This document shows, in pieces, positions 7,794 through 16,975 of a stretch of 33,271 nt of DNA. The position numbers and the translations under genes are program-made. The stretch is from Acidimicrobiia bacterium (GTDB taxonomy: Bacteria; Actinomycetota; Acidimicrobiia; Acidimicrobiales; Bin134): contig JAJEEH010000177.1 of assembly GCA_022821105.1 (NCBI GenBank), positions 1 to 33,271 of the forward strand, given 5' to 3'. How positions within the stretch are numbered: the stretch's first letter is position 1; every line of letters begins with the position of its first letter. Under the pieces are notes generated by a model. It was not told the DNA's origin, did no database searches, and worked only from the letters and a program-made list of their open reading frames with translations.

Positions 7794-8612
7794 ATGAGCG
7801 CCAATGATCGAAAGACCGCCTTGGTCACCGGAGCCAGCCGGGGAATCGGAAAGGGCAGTGCCATCGCATTGGCTAGGGCCGGCTTCGACGTGGCCGTGTC
7901 GGCCCGGACCCTGGTGGACGGAGCAGGCCGGGACATGTACGACCCCAACCTCACCATTCCCGGCGGACTCGACACCACCGTGGCCGCCATCGAAGCCGAG
8001 GGACAACAGGGCGTGGCATTCACCATGGACTTGTTGGACCGAGAAAGCGTAACGGCATGCATCGATGGAGCGTTGGAGCATTTCGGCCATCTCGATGTGT
8101 TGGTGAACAACGCCATCTACCAGGGCAAAGTGAGCATGACCCCGTTCCTGGACCTGGAAGAGCCCGAGGTTCACAAGCTGTTCGAGGGAAACGTGTTCGC
8201 CCAGATGGCGATCACCGAGCGGGTGCTGGCCGCGATGGTGGAGCAGGGCTCGGGAACCATCGTGAATATGATCTCCGCCTCGGCCTACACCGATCCGCCC
8301 GGCCCCATCGGCAAAGGGGGCTGGGGCATGGCCTACGCCATGAGCAAGGGGGCGTTCACCCGCATGACACCGCACATCCACGTGGAGCACGGCCCCGACG
8401 GCATCCGGTGCTTCAGCATCGACCCCGGCTATGTGATCACCGAGGCCGCCCGGGCTCGCAACACTGCGGGATCGTTCCCGTATCCCGGCGGAGAGCCGGC
8501 CACCATCGGCGCGGTGGTGGCCTGGCTGGCCACTTCACCCGACGCCGACGAGCACTTGGGCGGCATTGTGTACGCCCAGAGCGAGTTCAAGAAGCGGGGC
8601 CTTTCGGCGTGA
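7794..8612 (+). CDS. SDR family oxidoreductase
   Basis: MSANDRKTALVTGASRGIGKGSAIALARAG...NNAIYQ...YAMSKGAFTRM; AAGGCAGAG RBS-like sequence upstream. Confidence 0.88.
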   Translation: MSANDRKTALVTGASRGIGKGSAIALARAGFDVAVSARTLVDGAGRDMYDPNLTIPGGLDTTVAAIEAEGQQGVAFTMDLLDRESVTACIDGALEHFGHLDVLVNNAIYQGKVSMTPFLDLEEPEVHKLFEGNVFAQMAITERVLAAMVEQGSGTIVNMISASAYTDPPGPIGKGGWGMAYAMSKGAFTRMTPHIHVEHGPDGIRCFSIDPGYVITEAARARNTAGSFPYPGGEPATIGAVVAWLATSPDADEHLGGIVYAQSEFKKRGLSA

Positions 8613-9565
8613 GGGCAGTGCGCCACACGCCCGAGGGCATCCGCCCGGTGGAGGTGCCGGTGCCCACCAAGGTGGCGGTGGGCGACACCGACGGGGTGCG
8701 GATCCGGCCCCGCTCGGTGGGCATCTGTCAGACCGACCTGAACATGGTGGGCTTCGGTCCCCGCGAGATGACTTTCGGCCACGAGTTCGCCGGAGTGCTG
8801 GACGACGGCACCCCGGTGGCGATCGAGCCGATGGTGCCCTGCGGCGTCTGCGAGTTCTGCGGGATGGGCGATTACCACTTGTGCGAGAAGTCGCACGAGA
8901 TGATTGCCGGAGTGGCCTTCGACGGAGGCATGGCCGACGAGATAATTCTGCCCGAGCGGTGCCTGGTGCGGCTGCCCCACGGATTGGACGTGGCCAACGC
9001 CTGCTTGTGCGAGCCGCTGGCGGTGAACATCCATAGCCTGATGCTGGGCCGGCTGGAGAGCCGCCACCGGGTGGCGGTGGTGGGCCCCGGTATCACCGGG
9101 TTCGGGCTGCTAGGCGGGGCCGCCGCTCGCTGGCGGGGCTGCGTGGTGGACGTGGAGCCCGACAACGACCTGCATACCTCCGCCGCAGAGCAGATGGGCC
9201 TGGGGGTGGGTTTGTCGGGCACCTACGACGTTGTCATCGAGGGTGACGGCTCGGAGCGATCCATTACCCGATCCGCCGAGGTGGCCCGCCCTGGTGGAAC
9301 CGTGCTGCTGGTGGCCGGCTACTACCAAAACAAGCTGTTCGAGGTGCTGCCCTGGGTGCTCAAGGAGCTGACCGCGGTGTGGGGAACGTTCTACGGCCAC
9401 CACGGAGCGGGCCGGGCCTTTGACTCCGCCGCCGCCCTGCTGGCCCATCGCCCTGAGATCGCTGAGGCCATGATTACCCAGCGCTTCCCCCTCGACGCCG
9501 CCGGTGAGGCATTCGCTCTGGCGGCCAGTGACTCCCCCACCCTCAAGGTGGTTGTGGAGCCCTAG
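8609..9565 (+). CDS. Zinc-dependent medium-chain alcohol/polyol dehydrogenase
   Basis: GTG overlaps the preceding TGA (GTGA). GICQTDLNMVGFGPREMTFGHEFAG (catalytic Zn), PCGVCEFCGMGDYHLC (structural Zn), GPGITG nucleotide-binding motif. Confidence 0.88.
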   Translation: MRAVRHTPEGIRPVEVPVPTKVAVGDTDGVRIRPRSVGICQTDLNMVGFGPREMTFGHEFAGVLDDGTPVAIEPMVPCGVCEFCGMGDYHLCEKSHEMIAGVAFDGGMADEIILPERCLVRLPHGLDVANACLCEPLAVNIHSLMLGRLESRHRVAVVGPGITGFGLLGGAAARWRGCVVDVEPDNDLHTSAAEQMGLGVGLSGTYDVVIEGDGSERSITRSAEVARPGGTVLLVAGYYQNKLFEVLPWVLKELTAVWGTFYGHHGAGRAFDSAAALLAHRPEIAEAMITQRFPLDAAGEAFALAASDSPTLKVVVEP

Positions 9566-9571
9566 TCGAGG

Positions 9572-10318
9572 TCAGACCAATAGGGACGCCCGCAGGCGCT
9601 CGATTGTCTGGGGCTTGACCCCGTAGGCCAAGGCATACCCTTCAAGACCGCCCCACCGGTCGTCCACGATGTCCAGAAGCTCGGTAATTGCGCTGATGGG
9701 GGCATTGGTTATGTCGTCGGGCAGCTTCGCCCACACTTTGGCCATATCGGGCAACTCGGCCAGGGACCGTTCTCGGATTGCCGGCACGGCAGGAGCGGTG
9801 GCCGCGTAATCACCCACGATGTCTTGGCGATCTACCCCGGCCAATCCCAGAATCATCGCGGCCAGACAGCCGGTGCGGTCTTTTCCGGCCATGCAGAAAA
9901 ATGCAGTCGGCCACTGATCGGGATCGGCCACCACTTCGATTGCCGCGGCAAACCGCTCTCCCCCACTGCTGATCATGTTCTCGTAGAGCTGGCCAAAAGA
10001 GCGGGTCGCTAAGTCGGGATCGGGTCGCTCATAGGTGTGCATGGTTCGGTCGGTGGTGCCCACGTGATGCTCGACGACACCAAGTGTCGGGTCGAGCACC
10101 CCAACCCGTTCCCGCTCGTCGTTTGCCCGCAGGTCCACGGCGGTGCGGACACCCAACCGGCCCGTTATCACCTCGGCGTCCGCTGGGCTGAGCTGGTGCA
10201 GCGAGTCAGCCCGGAACAGCACTCCCCACTTGGTGGTTCCGCCCAATGAGCTGGCGTAGCCGCCCAGGTCTCGGAAGTTCACGCACCCTTCCAGAGGGAT
10301 GCGCCGCTGATGGTTCAT
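9572..10318 (-). CDS. Tyrosine-phosphatase-like protein (Tyr_phosphatase3/IphP type)
   Basis: MNHQRRIPLEGCVNFRDLGGY...GVLFRADSLHQLSPAD...TAFFCMAGKDRTGCLAA; P-loop CxxGKDRTG present, preceding His replaced by Phe. Confidence 0.85.
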   Translation of the reverse strand: MNHQRRIPLEGCVNFRDLGGYASSLGGTTKWGVLFRADSLHQLSPADAEVITGRLGVRTAVDLRANDERERVGVLDPTLGVVEHHVGTTDRTMHTYERPDPDLATRSFGQLYENMISSGGERFAAAIEVVADPDQWPTAFFCMAGKDRTGCLAAMILGLAGVDRQDIVGDYAATAPAVPAIRERSLAELPDMAKVWAKLPDDITNAPISAITELLDIVDDRWGGLEGYALAYGVKPQTIERLRASLLV

Positions 10319-10377
10319 TGCTCCAATTTCCCGTCTTCCCTCCGGCCCGCAATCTAGGACACCACTAGCGTGAGGGC

Positions 10378-10716
10378 GTGGTCGGGAAGATTCACGTCTT
10401 GGACGAGTTGACTGTCGAGCCCGGACGGCTGGACGAGGTGCGTCGGCTGATGACCGAGGGCTACATGGCGGGGGCCAAAGCGCGGGGCATGACGTTGGAG
10501 CAGACGTGGCTGACACCGCCGATTGAGCTGTTCGACCAGCCCAACACGCTGGTGTACCTGTGGTCGGTGCCCGATGCGGCTGCGTGGTGGGCGATGCGGG
10601 GCGCCGCCGGACGAGATCCCTCCGTGGCCGGGTTCTGGGCCGAGGTGGACGCCTGCTGTGTGGAGCGACAGCGGCGGTTCCTCATTGACGATCAGATTGG
10701 CGAGGTAGAAGAGTGA
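10378..10716 (+). CDS. Small Dabb/NIPSNAP-like alpha-beta barrel protein, unknown function
   Basis: GTG start 6 nt after TAGCGT; VGKIHVLDELTVEPGRLDEVRRLMTEGYMAGAKARGMTLEQTWLTPP...YLWSVPDAAAWWAMRG. Confidence 0.65.
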   Translation: MVGKIHVLDELTVEPGRLDEVRRLMTEGYMAGAKARGMTLEQTWLTPPIELFDQPNTLVYLWSVPDAAAWWAMRGAAGRDPSVAGFWAEVDACCVERQRRFLIDDQIGEVEE

Positions 10717-11294
10717 GCCGAACGCTGGCACTGGTGACCCTGGCCGAAGGGGCTGATCCTTCTCGGGTGGCCGAATTGGAGTCGGCTGCGGTGCTGGGCA
10801 AACACCTGCCGGGAACGGTAGGCGGCGGCCACTTCACCTGGGACGGCATCGACGACCCTATCCCTCCCGGTTTCGAGGATGTGGCCGATGTCGATTTGGT
10901 CGAGCTGGAACTCATCGACGGTTCGCTGGCCGATCCCGATTTCACCGGGGAGATCAAGCGCACCCTCCTGCTTCGGGTTGAGCCCGACGCACCGGCTGAT
11001 TCGGTGGCCGCATTCGAACGGGACCTCATGGCCATGCCCGACCACATCCCGGCCATCGTGAACTGGGCTTTCAGCCGGGTTGTCGGCCCGCCAGGCACCC
11101 GGTGGACCCATAGCTGGGAGCAGGAGTACTACACCCTTGACGGGCTCAAGGTGGACTACATGATGAGCCCCCACCACTGGGGTTTGATCGACGGCTGGTT
11201 CGATCCCGAGATTCCCCGGCAGATCGTGGACCTTGAGCTGGCCCACGTCTATCACGCCACCGCCCGCTCTGTTCTGGCCGCCGCTCTCGGTTAG
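10713..11294 (+). CDS. Dabb-like (stress-responsive alpha-beta barrel) protein, probably two domains
   Basis: GTG overlapping the upstream TGA; LLRVEPDAPADSVAAFERDLMAMPDHIPAIVNWAFSRVVGPPGTRWTHSWEQEYYTLDGLKVDYMMSPHHWGLIDGWFDPE. Confidence 0.65.
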   Translation: MSRTLALVTLAEGADPSRVAELESAAVLGKHLPGTVGGGHFTWDGIDDPIPPGFEDVADVDLVELELIDGSLADPDFTGEIKRTLLLRVEPDAPADSVAAFERDLMAMPDHIPAIVNWAFSRVVGPPGTRWTHSWEQEYYTLDGLKVDYMMSPHHWGLIDGWFDPEIPRQIVDLELAHVYHATARSVLAAALG

Positions 11295-12073
11295 GGGTGC
11301 TGGGAGCTGACCGAGACAATCTCCCCGGTCATATACGTCGAATAGTCACTGGCCAGAAACACCATCACGTTGGCCACTTCCCACGGCTCGGCGGCCCGGT
11401 CGAACGCCTCCAGCGAGATCAAGCTGTCGAGAAATTCCTGGCTGGATGTCTTGGCCAAGAACGGGTGCATGGCCAGACTGGGCGCCACACAGTTGACTCG
11501 GACCCCAGTCTCGGCCGCCTCGATGGCCGCGCAGCGGGTGAGCGCCATCACCCCGGCTTTGGCCGCGGCGTAGTGGCTCTGGCCAGCTTGGGCCCGCCAC
11601 CCCATCACCGAAGCGTTGTTGACGATGACCCCCGAACCCCGAGGCATCATGTGGCGCAGGGCAGCCCGAGTGGTCCGCATGGTGCCGTTGAGGGTGACAT
11701 CGATCACCACCTGCCACTGCTCGTCGGTCATGTCCACCAAGTTGGCGGTGCCCCCCAACCCGGCGTTGTTGATCATCACGTCCACATGGCCCAACTCGGC
11801 CACCGCAGCGTCGATCAGGGCTTGGACCTCCTCCTCAACCGTCACATTGCACAGCTGGGTGGCGGGCCGAACACCAAACTCCTCAGCCAAGCGGTTGGAG
11901 GCCTCGTCCAGGCGCCGCCCATGGATGTCGCTGATGAGCACCTGGGCGCCCTCGGCCAGGCACCGCCGAGCAGCGGCGAAGCCCAAGCCGGTGCCCGCCG
12001 CGGCGGTCACCACCACGGTCTTGCCCTCGAGCAGCCCCCGACCCGGCGGCTCAGCCGGCACTTCCCGGCTCAC
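11291..12073 (-). CDS. SDR family oxidoreductase
   Basis: GTG start at 12073 overlapping the upstream gene stop (GTGA); GLLEGKTVVVTAAAGTGLGFAAARRCL...NNAGLGG...NNASVMGW...HYAAAKAG. Confidence 0.88.
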   Translation of the reverse strand: MSREVPAEPPGRGLLEGKTVVVTAAAGTGLGFAAARRCLAEGAQVLISDIHGRRLDEASNRLAEEFGVRPATQLCNVTVEEEVQALIDAAVAELGHVDVMINNAGLGGTANLVDMTDEQWQVVIDVTLNGTMRTTRAALRHMMPRGSGVIVNNASVMGWRAQAGQSHYAAAKAGVMALTRCAAIEAAETGVRVNCVAPSLAMHPFLAKTSSQEFLDSLISLEAFDRAAEPWEVANVMVFLASDYSTYMTGEIVSVSSQHP

Positions 12074-12963
12074 GGCGATACCGGGACCGGCGGCAGATCC
12101 TTCATGGCCTCGGCCAAATCGGCGATGGTCCAATCCCGCTCTGTATCAAGGAAGTCTTGGCGCAGCCACGGGGTGTACCAACGGACGTCGCCGCCCTTGG
12201 CCATGAACACCCGACCGGTCACACCGCAGTCGGCGGTGGCCAGCCACCCCACTACCGGAGCGGGGTGGAAGGGGTGGTACACGTCGAATCCCTCCGCGGG
12301 CTTGGCCACCATCTCGGCCACTCCCGGCGCCCCCTCAGTCATGCGGGTGCGCCCCGCGGGGGTCACGCAGTTCACCCGCACCCCGTAGCGGCCCAACTCC
12401 TGGGCGATGATCACCGTCATGCCGGCAATGGCGCTCTTGGCTGCGCCGTAGTTCGACTGGCCCACCTGGCCAATCAGCCCCGAAGTAGAGCTGATGTTGA
12501 TCACCGAGGCATTCACCGCCTCCCCGGCCTTGGTCTGGTCGCGCCACCAGCCGGCGCACACCCGGGTCATGCAGAACGTGGACTTGAGGTGGCCGCGGAT
12601 CACCGAGTCCCAGTCGTCCTCGCTCATGCTGGCAAACATCTTGTCCCGCAGGATGCCAGCGTTGTTCACCACCACGTCCACCCCGCCAAAGGCGTCCAGC
12701 GTCTGAGCCAGCACCGATTCGGCCCCAGTCATCTCGGCCACGTCGTCGCAGTTGGCCACTGCTGTGCCTCCGGCAGCAGTGATCTCATCGACCACCGCCT
12801 GGGCTACCTCCGGATCAGCGCCGGTACCGTCGGCGGCACAGCCCAGATCGTTGACCACCACCTTGGCCCCCTCGGCGGCGAACAGCAGGGCGTAGTGGCG
12901 ACCGATGCCCCGCCCGGCGCCGCTGATGACTGCGATCCGCCCCGTGAGCGCGCCGCTGGACAT
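12070..12963 (-). CDS. SDR family oxidoreductase
   Basis: MSSGALTGRIAVISGAGRGIGRHYALLFAAEGAKVVVNDLG...NNAGILRDKMFASM...ISSTSG...NYGAAKSA. Confidence 0.88.
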   Translation of the reverse strand: MSSGALTGRIAVISGAGRGIGRHYALLFAAEGAKVVVNDLGCAADGTGADPEVAQAVVDEITAAGGTAVANCDDVAEMTGAESVLAQTLDAFGGVDVVVNNAGILRDKMFASMSEDDWDSVIRGHLKSTFCMTRVCAGWWRDQTKAGEAVNASVINISSTSGLIGQVGQSNYGAAKSAIAGMTVIIAQELGRYGVRVNCVTPAGRTRMTEGAPGVAEMVAKPAEGFDVYHPFHPAPVVGWLATADCGVTGRVFMAKGGDVRWYTPWLRQDFLDTERDWTIADLAEAMKDLPPVPVSP

Positions 12964-13865
12964 CAGCTGCCCTGAGCTGCCTGGCGCTGGGCGGCCTGCG
13001 CCTCCAATAGCGCCATGGTGGGGTGCTCTTCGAAGCCGATGGTGCGGGGCAGCGACTCCTCGATCCCTTCGGGGGTCCAACTGCTCTCGGGGGCGTACAT
13101 GGAGCGAACCTCACCGAACTGGGCCCACACCGATATGCGGGGACCGACCACGGTGTATACCTGAGCGGTGAGATCCCGAGCAGCATCGCTGAGCAGGTAC
13201 ACAGCCAACGGCGCCACGTCTTCGGGCTCGCCAGCCTCGATCTCGAACGGCACGTTCTCCGACATCCGGGTCTTGGCGCTGGGGGCGATGCAATTGGCGT
13301 TGATGCCGTAGCGCTTCAGAGCCAGCGCCGCGCTCTTGGTGAGCGAGATGATGCCGCCCTTGGCCGACGCGTAGTTGCACTGGGAGGTCGATCCGGTGAA
13401 CGCCCCGGAGGTGATCCCCACCAGCGACCCGCCGGTCTCCTGCTTGCGCATAATGGCCGAGGCGTGCTTGTACACCGTGAAGTGGCCCTTGAGGTGTACC
13501 CGGATCACATCGTCGAACTCTTCTTCGGTCATGTTGAAGATCATCCGCTCCCGCAGGATGCCGGCCACGCACACCGCACCGTCGATGGACCCCCAAGTGT
13601 CCACCGCAGCCTGGACCGCGGCCGCGCCGCCCTCCATGGTGCTGATGTCAGAGGCCAGAGCCAGAGCGGTTCCTCCGGCCGCCTCGATCTCGGCCACCAC
13701 CGCGTCGGCTACCTCCGACGAGGGATCGGAGCCGTCTAGCGACACGCCATAGTCGGCCACCACCACATTGGCCCCGGCGGCGGCGCAGCCCATAGCGATG
13801 GCTCGGCCGATGCCGTTGCCCGCACCGGTGACGACGATGTTCTTGCCTTCTAGATATCCAGTCAC
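12963..13865 (-). CDS. SDR family oxidoreductase with C-terminal extension
   Basis: GTG start; MTGYLEGKNIVVTGAGNGIGRAIAMGC...VAGILRERMIFNMTEEEF...NYASAKGG; stop overlaps next ATG (ATGA at 12963). Confidence 0.88.
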   Translation of the reverse strand: MTGYLEGKNIVVTGAGNGIGRAIAMGCAAAGANVVVADYGVSLDGSDPSSEVADAVVAEIEAAGGTALALASDISTMEGGAAAVQAAVDTWGSIDGAVCVAGILRERMIFNMTEEEFDDVIRVHLKGHFTVYKHASAIMRKQETGGSLVGITSGAFTGSTSQCNYASAKGGIISLTKSAALALKRYGINANCIAPSAKTRMSENVPFEIEAGEPEDVAPLAVYLLSDAARDLTAQVYTVVGPRISVWAQFGEVRSMYAPESSWTPEGIEESLPRTIGFEEHPTMALLEAQAAQRQAAQGS

Positions 13866-13876
13866 GGGGGGAAACC

Positions 13877-14500
13877 CTATCTTTCGGCTTCGGCCAATAG
13901 TAGGTTGAAGTGCCTGGTCAGAATTTCTGGGGGAATACGACCGCTTCCCCTAGACGCCAACGTTCCGTCACTGAACACCAAGACCCAAAATGGTGTGCCT
14001 GCCTGCCCGAGGGCGGCGGCAATCTCGTTGTCGGCACTGTCCACCAGAACAGGGAACGGCCAGTCTTCATCGGCCAGCCATTTGCTGGGCGGGTAATTGT
14101 CCCTGCTGGAGTCCACCAGGGTGACCACGCTGATCAAGTCCACCCCGTCGGGAAGTTCGTTTCCTGCGGCAAGCCAGCCGGTGTACTCAGCGACTTCTCC
14201 CTGACAAGCCGGGCACCAGTGAGCCAGGAACACGAAGACTGCTGGACGCTCACCCGGAGACCAGGAAAGCGGCGTACCGTCGATGGCTGAACCTGAGAGC
14301 CCCGGCACTGGAAGACCGATTGCCGGATCAGCAGCTGGAGAATCTCCTGCCGGCCCTAGAGACTGTCCGAAGATCTGCACTGGGGCAACCTCAACCGCCT
14401 CCGGGGCGGCATCGTCGTCGTTGCCGCCGCAGGCAGCCGCAAACAAAAGAACAGCGGATACCAGTGCCGCGATGCGGTTAACGCTTCGTTTGGACTTCAT
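13877..14500 (-). CDS. TlpA/thioredoxin-like lipoprotein
   Basis: Signal peptide and lipobox (LLFAAACGG); HWCPACQGEV active site. ATG at 14500 lies 6 nt after TAGCCT; alternative GTG at 14506. Confidence 0.85.
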   Translation of the reverse strand: MKSKRSVNRIAALVSAVLLFAAACGGNDDDAAPEAVEVAPVQIFGQSLGPAGDSPAADPAIGLPVPGLSGSAIDGTPLSWSPGERPAVFVFLAHWCPACQGEVAEYTGWLAAGNELPDGVDLISVVTLVDSSRDNYPPSKWLADEDWPFPVLVDSADNEIAAALGQAGTPFWVLVFSDGTLASRGSGRIPPEILTRHFNLLLAEAER

Positions 14501-14520
14501 GGACACAGGCTACGGGCTGG

Positions 14521-15321
14521 TTACAGCGGCATCACCACGCCGCCGTTGGGGCGCATGGTTTGGCCGGTCACGAATCTCCCGGCCTCGGAGCACAGATACA
14601 GAATGGCGTAGGCGATGTCGTTGGGGTTGCCCACATAGCCAAGGGGGTTCATTTGGGCGATGGTGTCGAAGTGGTTCCTCTGGCGCTCGGGGTCCACCTT
14701 GCCGTCGTCGTCAAGGAAATGGCGGTCGTAGATGGGGGTTTCGATGGAACCGGGGGCCACCGCGTTCACTCGGATGGGGGCCATCTCCACCGCCGCAGTG
14801 CGGGTGATCATCTTCACCGCCGCCTTGGTGAGGGCGTACACCGAGATCATCGGCGCGGGCATGTCGGCCCCGGCCGACGACAGGTTCACGATCGACCCCG
14901 ACTTCTGATCGGCCATGGCCCGACCCGCAGCTGCGGTTCCCCAGTAGACGCCCTTGATGTTCACGTTCATCACCCGGTCGAGCTGCTCAGGGGTAGTGTC
15001 CACGATCAGGCTGTCGGTGATGATTCCGGCGTTGTTCACCATGATGTCCAGCCGCCCATGGCGGTTCACCGCATCGGCCACCAGAGCCTCCACCGCGGAT
15101 TTGTCACTCACATCGGTGGGCACCGCCGACCAACTGGCTCCCAACTCGTCCAGCACCCCGCCGGTCTCGCCCATTCCGTCGGCGTCGACATCGCCCAGCA
15201 CCACCGAGGCTCCGGCCTTGGCCAGCGTCACCGCCGTCCCCCGGCCGATGCCGGAAGCTGCCCCAGTGACCACCGCCACCTGGTCGGAAATATCAAACGC
15301 AGCAATGATGTCGTCGTGCAT
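14521..15321 (-). CDS. SDR family oxidoreductase
   Basis: MHDDIIAAFDISDQVAVVTGAASGIGRGTAVTLAKAGASVVLGDVD...NNAGIITD...YALTKAAV. Confidence 0.9.
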   Translation of the reverse strand: MHDDIIAAFDISDQVAVVTGAASGIGRGTAVTLAKAGASVVLGDVDADGMGETGGVLDELGASWSAVPTDVSDKSAVEALVADAVNRHGRLDIMVNNAGIITDSLIVDTTPEQLDRVMNVNIKGVYWGTAAAGRAMADQKSGSIVNLSSAGADMPAPMISVYALTKAAVKMITRTAAVEMAPIRVNAVAPGSIETPIYDRHFLDDDGKVDPERQRNHFDTIAQMNPLGYVGNPNDIAYAILYLCSEAGRFVTGQTMRPNGGVVMPL

Positions 15322-15374
15322 GGCCCCATCATGGCCCGCGTCGGAGAGGGATCAGGAACCGTGATTGAGGTCCA

Positions 15375-15791
15375 TTAGCTCGGTTCCCAGAAGACCATGG
15401 CGTGGGTGTCGTCGTAGGTGCGGGCGTAGGCCGCCACGGGCATGCCGATCTCTACGACTTCGGGGTCGATGCCGGTGAGGCCGCCGAACATTCTCACTCC
15501 CTCGGGAAGATCGATCATGGCAAGGACATAGGGCAGCTCGGCAAAGGAGGGAACTCCGTACTGGCGCACCACGGTGTAGGTGTAGACGGTGCCGGTGCCG
15601 GCGGCCTCCATCCACTCGGGCTCTGCGCCGCAGGCGGTGCATATTGATCGGGGATAGTGCTGGCGATGGCCGCACTCCGGGCACTGCTGGATGAGCAATC
15701 GGCCCTCAGCCGCGGCAGCGAAGAACTCTCCGTACTCGCCCTCGCCAGCGGGGACCGGTCCCTGCCATTCAAGATCGCGCACAACCCTCAT
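15375..15791 (-). CDS. DUF35 OB-fold Zn-ribbon protein (ChsH2/thiolase-partner type)
   Basis: LLIQQCPECGHRQHYPRSICTACGAEPEWMEAAGTGTVYTYTVVRQ; CxxC...CxxC ribbon; ATG overlaps the thiolase stop. Confidence 0.88.
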   Translation of the reverse strand: MRVVRDLEWQGPVPAGEGEYGEFFAAAAEGRLLIQQCPECGHRQHYPRSICTACGAEPEWMEAAGTGTVYTYTVVRQYGVPSFAELPYVLAMIDLPEGVRMFGGLTGIDPEVVEIGMPVAAYARTYDDTHAMVFWEPS

Positions 15792-16966
15792 GACGGCCGG
15801 TCCTTGCCCAAGATCACGGTGGCGATGGCCGACAGCCAGCCGCCCGAGCCGCAGGCCAGGGCCAACTCCGCGTCGGGCACCTGGGCCTCGCCGGCGTCGC
15901 CCCGGAGCTGGCGAACCGCTTCGATCAGCAAGAAGATGCCCCGCATCCCGGGATGGTTGGACGACAGGCCCCCGCCGTCGGTGTTGGTGGGCATAGACCC
16001 GCCCCGGCGCAGGTGGCCCTCCTCCACATAGGCACCGCCCTCTCCCTTGCCGCAGAAGCCCAAGCCCTCCAGCATCAGCATCACGGTGATGGTGAAGCTG
16101 TCGTAGAGCTGGGCAGTGTCGATATCAGCCGGTGTCACCCCCGCTTGGGCAAACGCCGCCGGTCCGCACACCGCGGCGCCCATCTCGGTGAAGTCGGGCA
16201 TCTGGTGGATGTTCCAGTGGGTCTGGGTACCTGCCGCCCCCAGCACGTAGATCGGGGGCTGGCGCAGGTCGCGGGCGATCTCCTCAGTGGTCATCACCAG
16301 GGCACCACCCCCATCGGTGATCACGCAGCAATCAAGCTTGTGCAGCGGATCGGCGATCATGCGGCTGTTCAACACGTCGTCCACGGTGATGGGGTCGCGG
16401 TAGCGGGCATCAGGGTTGAGGCCGGCGAACTCCCGAACCCCCACCGCGATCTCGGCCAATTGCTCCGAGGTGGTGCCGAACTCGTGCATGTGGCGGCGGG
16501 CCGCCAGGGCATAGGCCCCCACCAAGGGCAGGCCGTAGGGGGTGGCCATTTGCATGGCCCCGGTCACGGGCTGGGCGTCGCGCTGAAACCCGCCGGTTCC
16601 CAGCACCCTTCCCATTCGGGTGAGCTGATCAGAGCCGTAGGTGATCAGCACGGTGTCGCACAGCCCCTCCCGGATAGCGGCTGCGGCGTGCTGCACGTGG
16701 AACTCGAATGACGAGCCCCCCACCATGGTCCCGTCTATGTAGCGGTGGTTCACCCCCAGGTACTCGGCCATGGACACGGCGTCGTCGCCCGCTGCCGGCC
16801 CGCCGCCGCTGGTGCTCACATATCCGTCGATGGCCGACTTGGCGATGCCGCAGTCGGCAATGGCACGGCGGGCGGCCAGGGCATGGTGCTGCACCGAGTT
16901 CAGGTGCGGCACCACCGGATAGTCGCTAAGGCCAATGCCGCAGATGACGGGGTGTCGGGAGGGCAC
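15788..16966 (-). CDS. Thiolase-like protein (SCP-x/Ltp-type lipid-transfer thiolase or aldolase)
   Basis: MPSRHPVICGIGLSDYPVVPHLNSVQHHALAARRAIADCGI...GTMVGGSSFEFHVQHAAAAI...GGGLSSNHPGMRG...ACGSGGW. GTG start 6 nt after TAGGCT. Confidence 0.85.
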   Translation of the reverse strand: MPSRHPVICGIGLSDYPVVPHLNSVQHHALAARRAIADCGIAKSAIDGYVSTSGGGPAAGDDAVSMAEYLGVNHRYIDGTMVGGSSFEFHVQHAAAAIREGLCDTVLITYGSDQLTRMGRVLGTGGFQRDAQPVTGAMQMATPYGLPLVGAYALAARRHMHEFGTTSEQLAEIAVGVREFAGLNPDARYRDPITVDDVLNSRMIADPLHKLDCCVITDGGGALVMTTEEIARDLRQPPIYVLGAAGTQTHWNIHQMPDFTEMGAAVCGPAAFAQAGVTPADIDTAQLYDSFTITVMLMLEGLGFCGKGEGGAYVEEGHLRRGGSMPTNTDGGGLSSNHPGMRGIFLLIEAVRQLRGDAGEAQVPDAELALACGSGGWLSAIATVILGKDRPS

Positions 16967-16975
16967 TGGGGCAGC

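Noticed and set aside
8057-8608. N-terminal extension of the 502-aa ORF that contains the Zn-ADH
   Set aside because: The extension overlaps the SDR 7794-8612 out of frame and has no domain character; GTG at 8609 fits the ADH.
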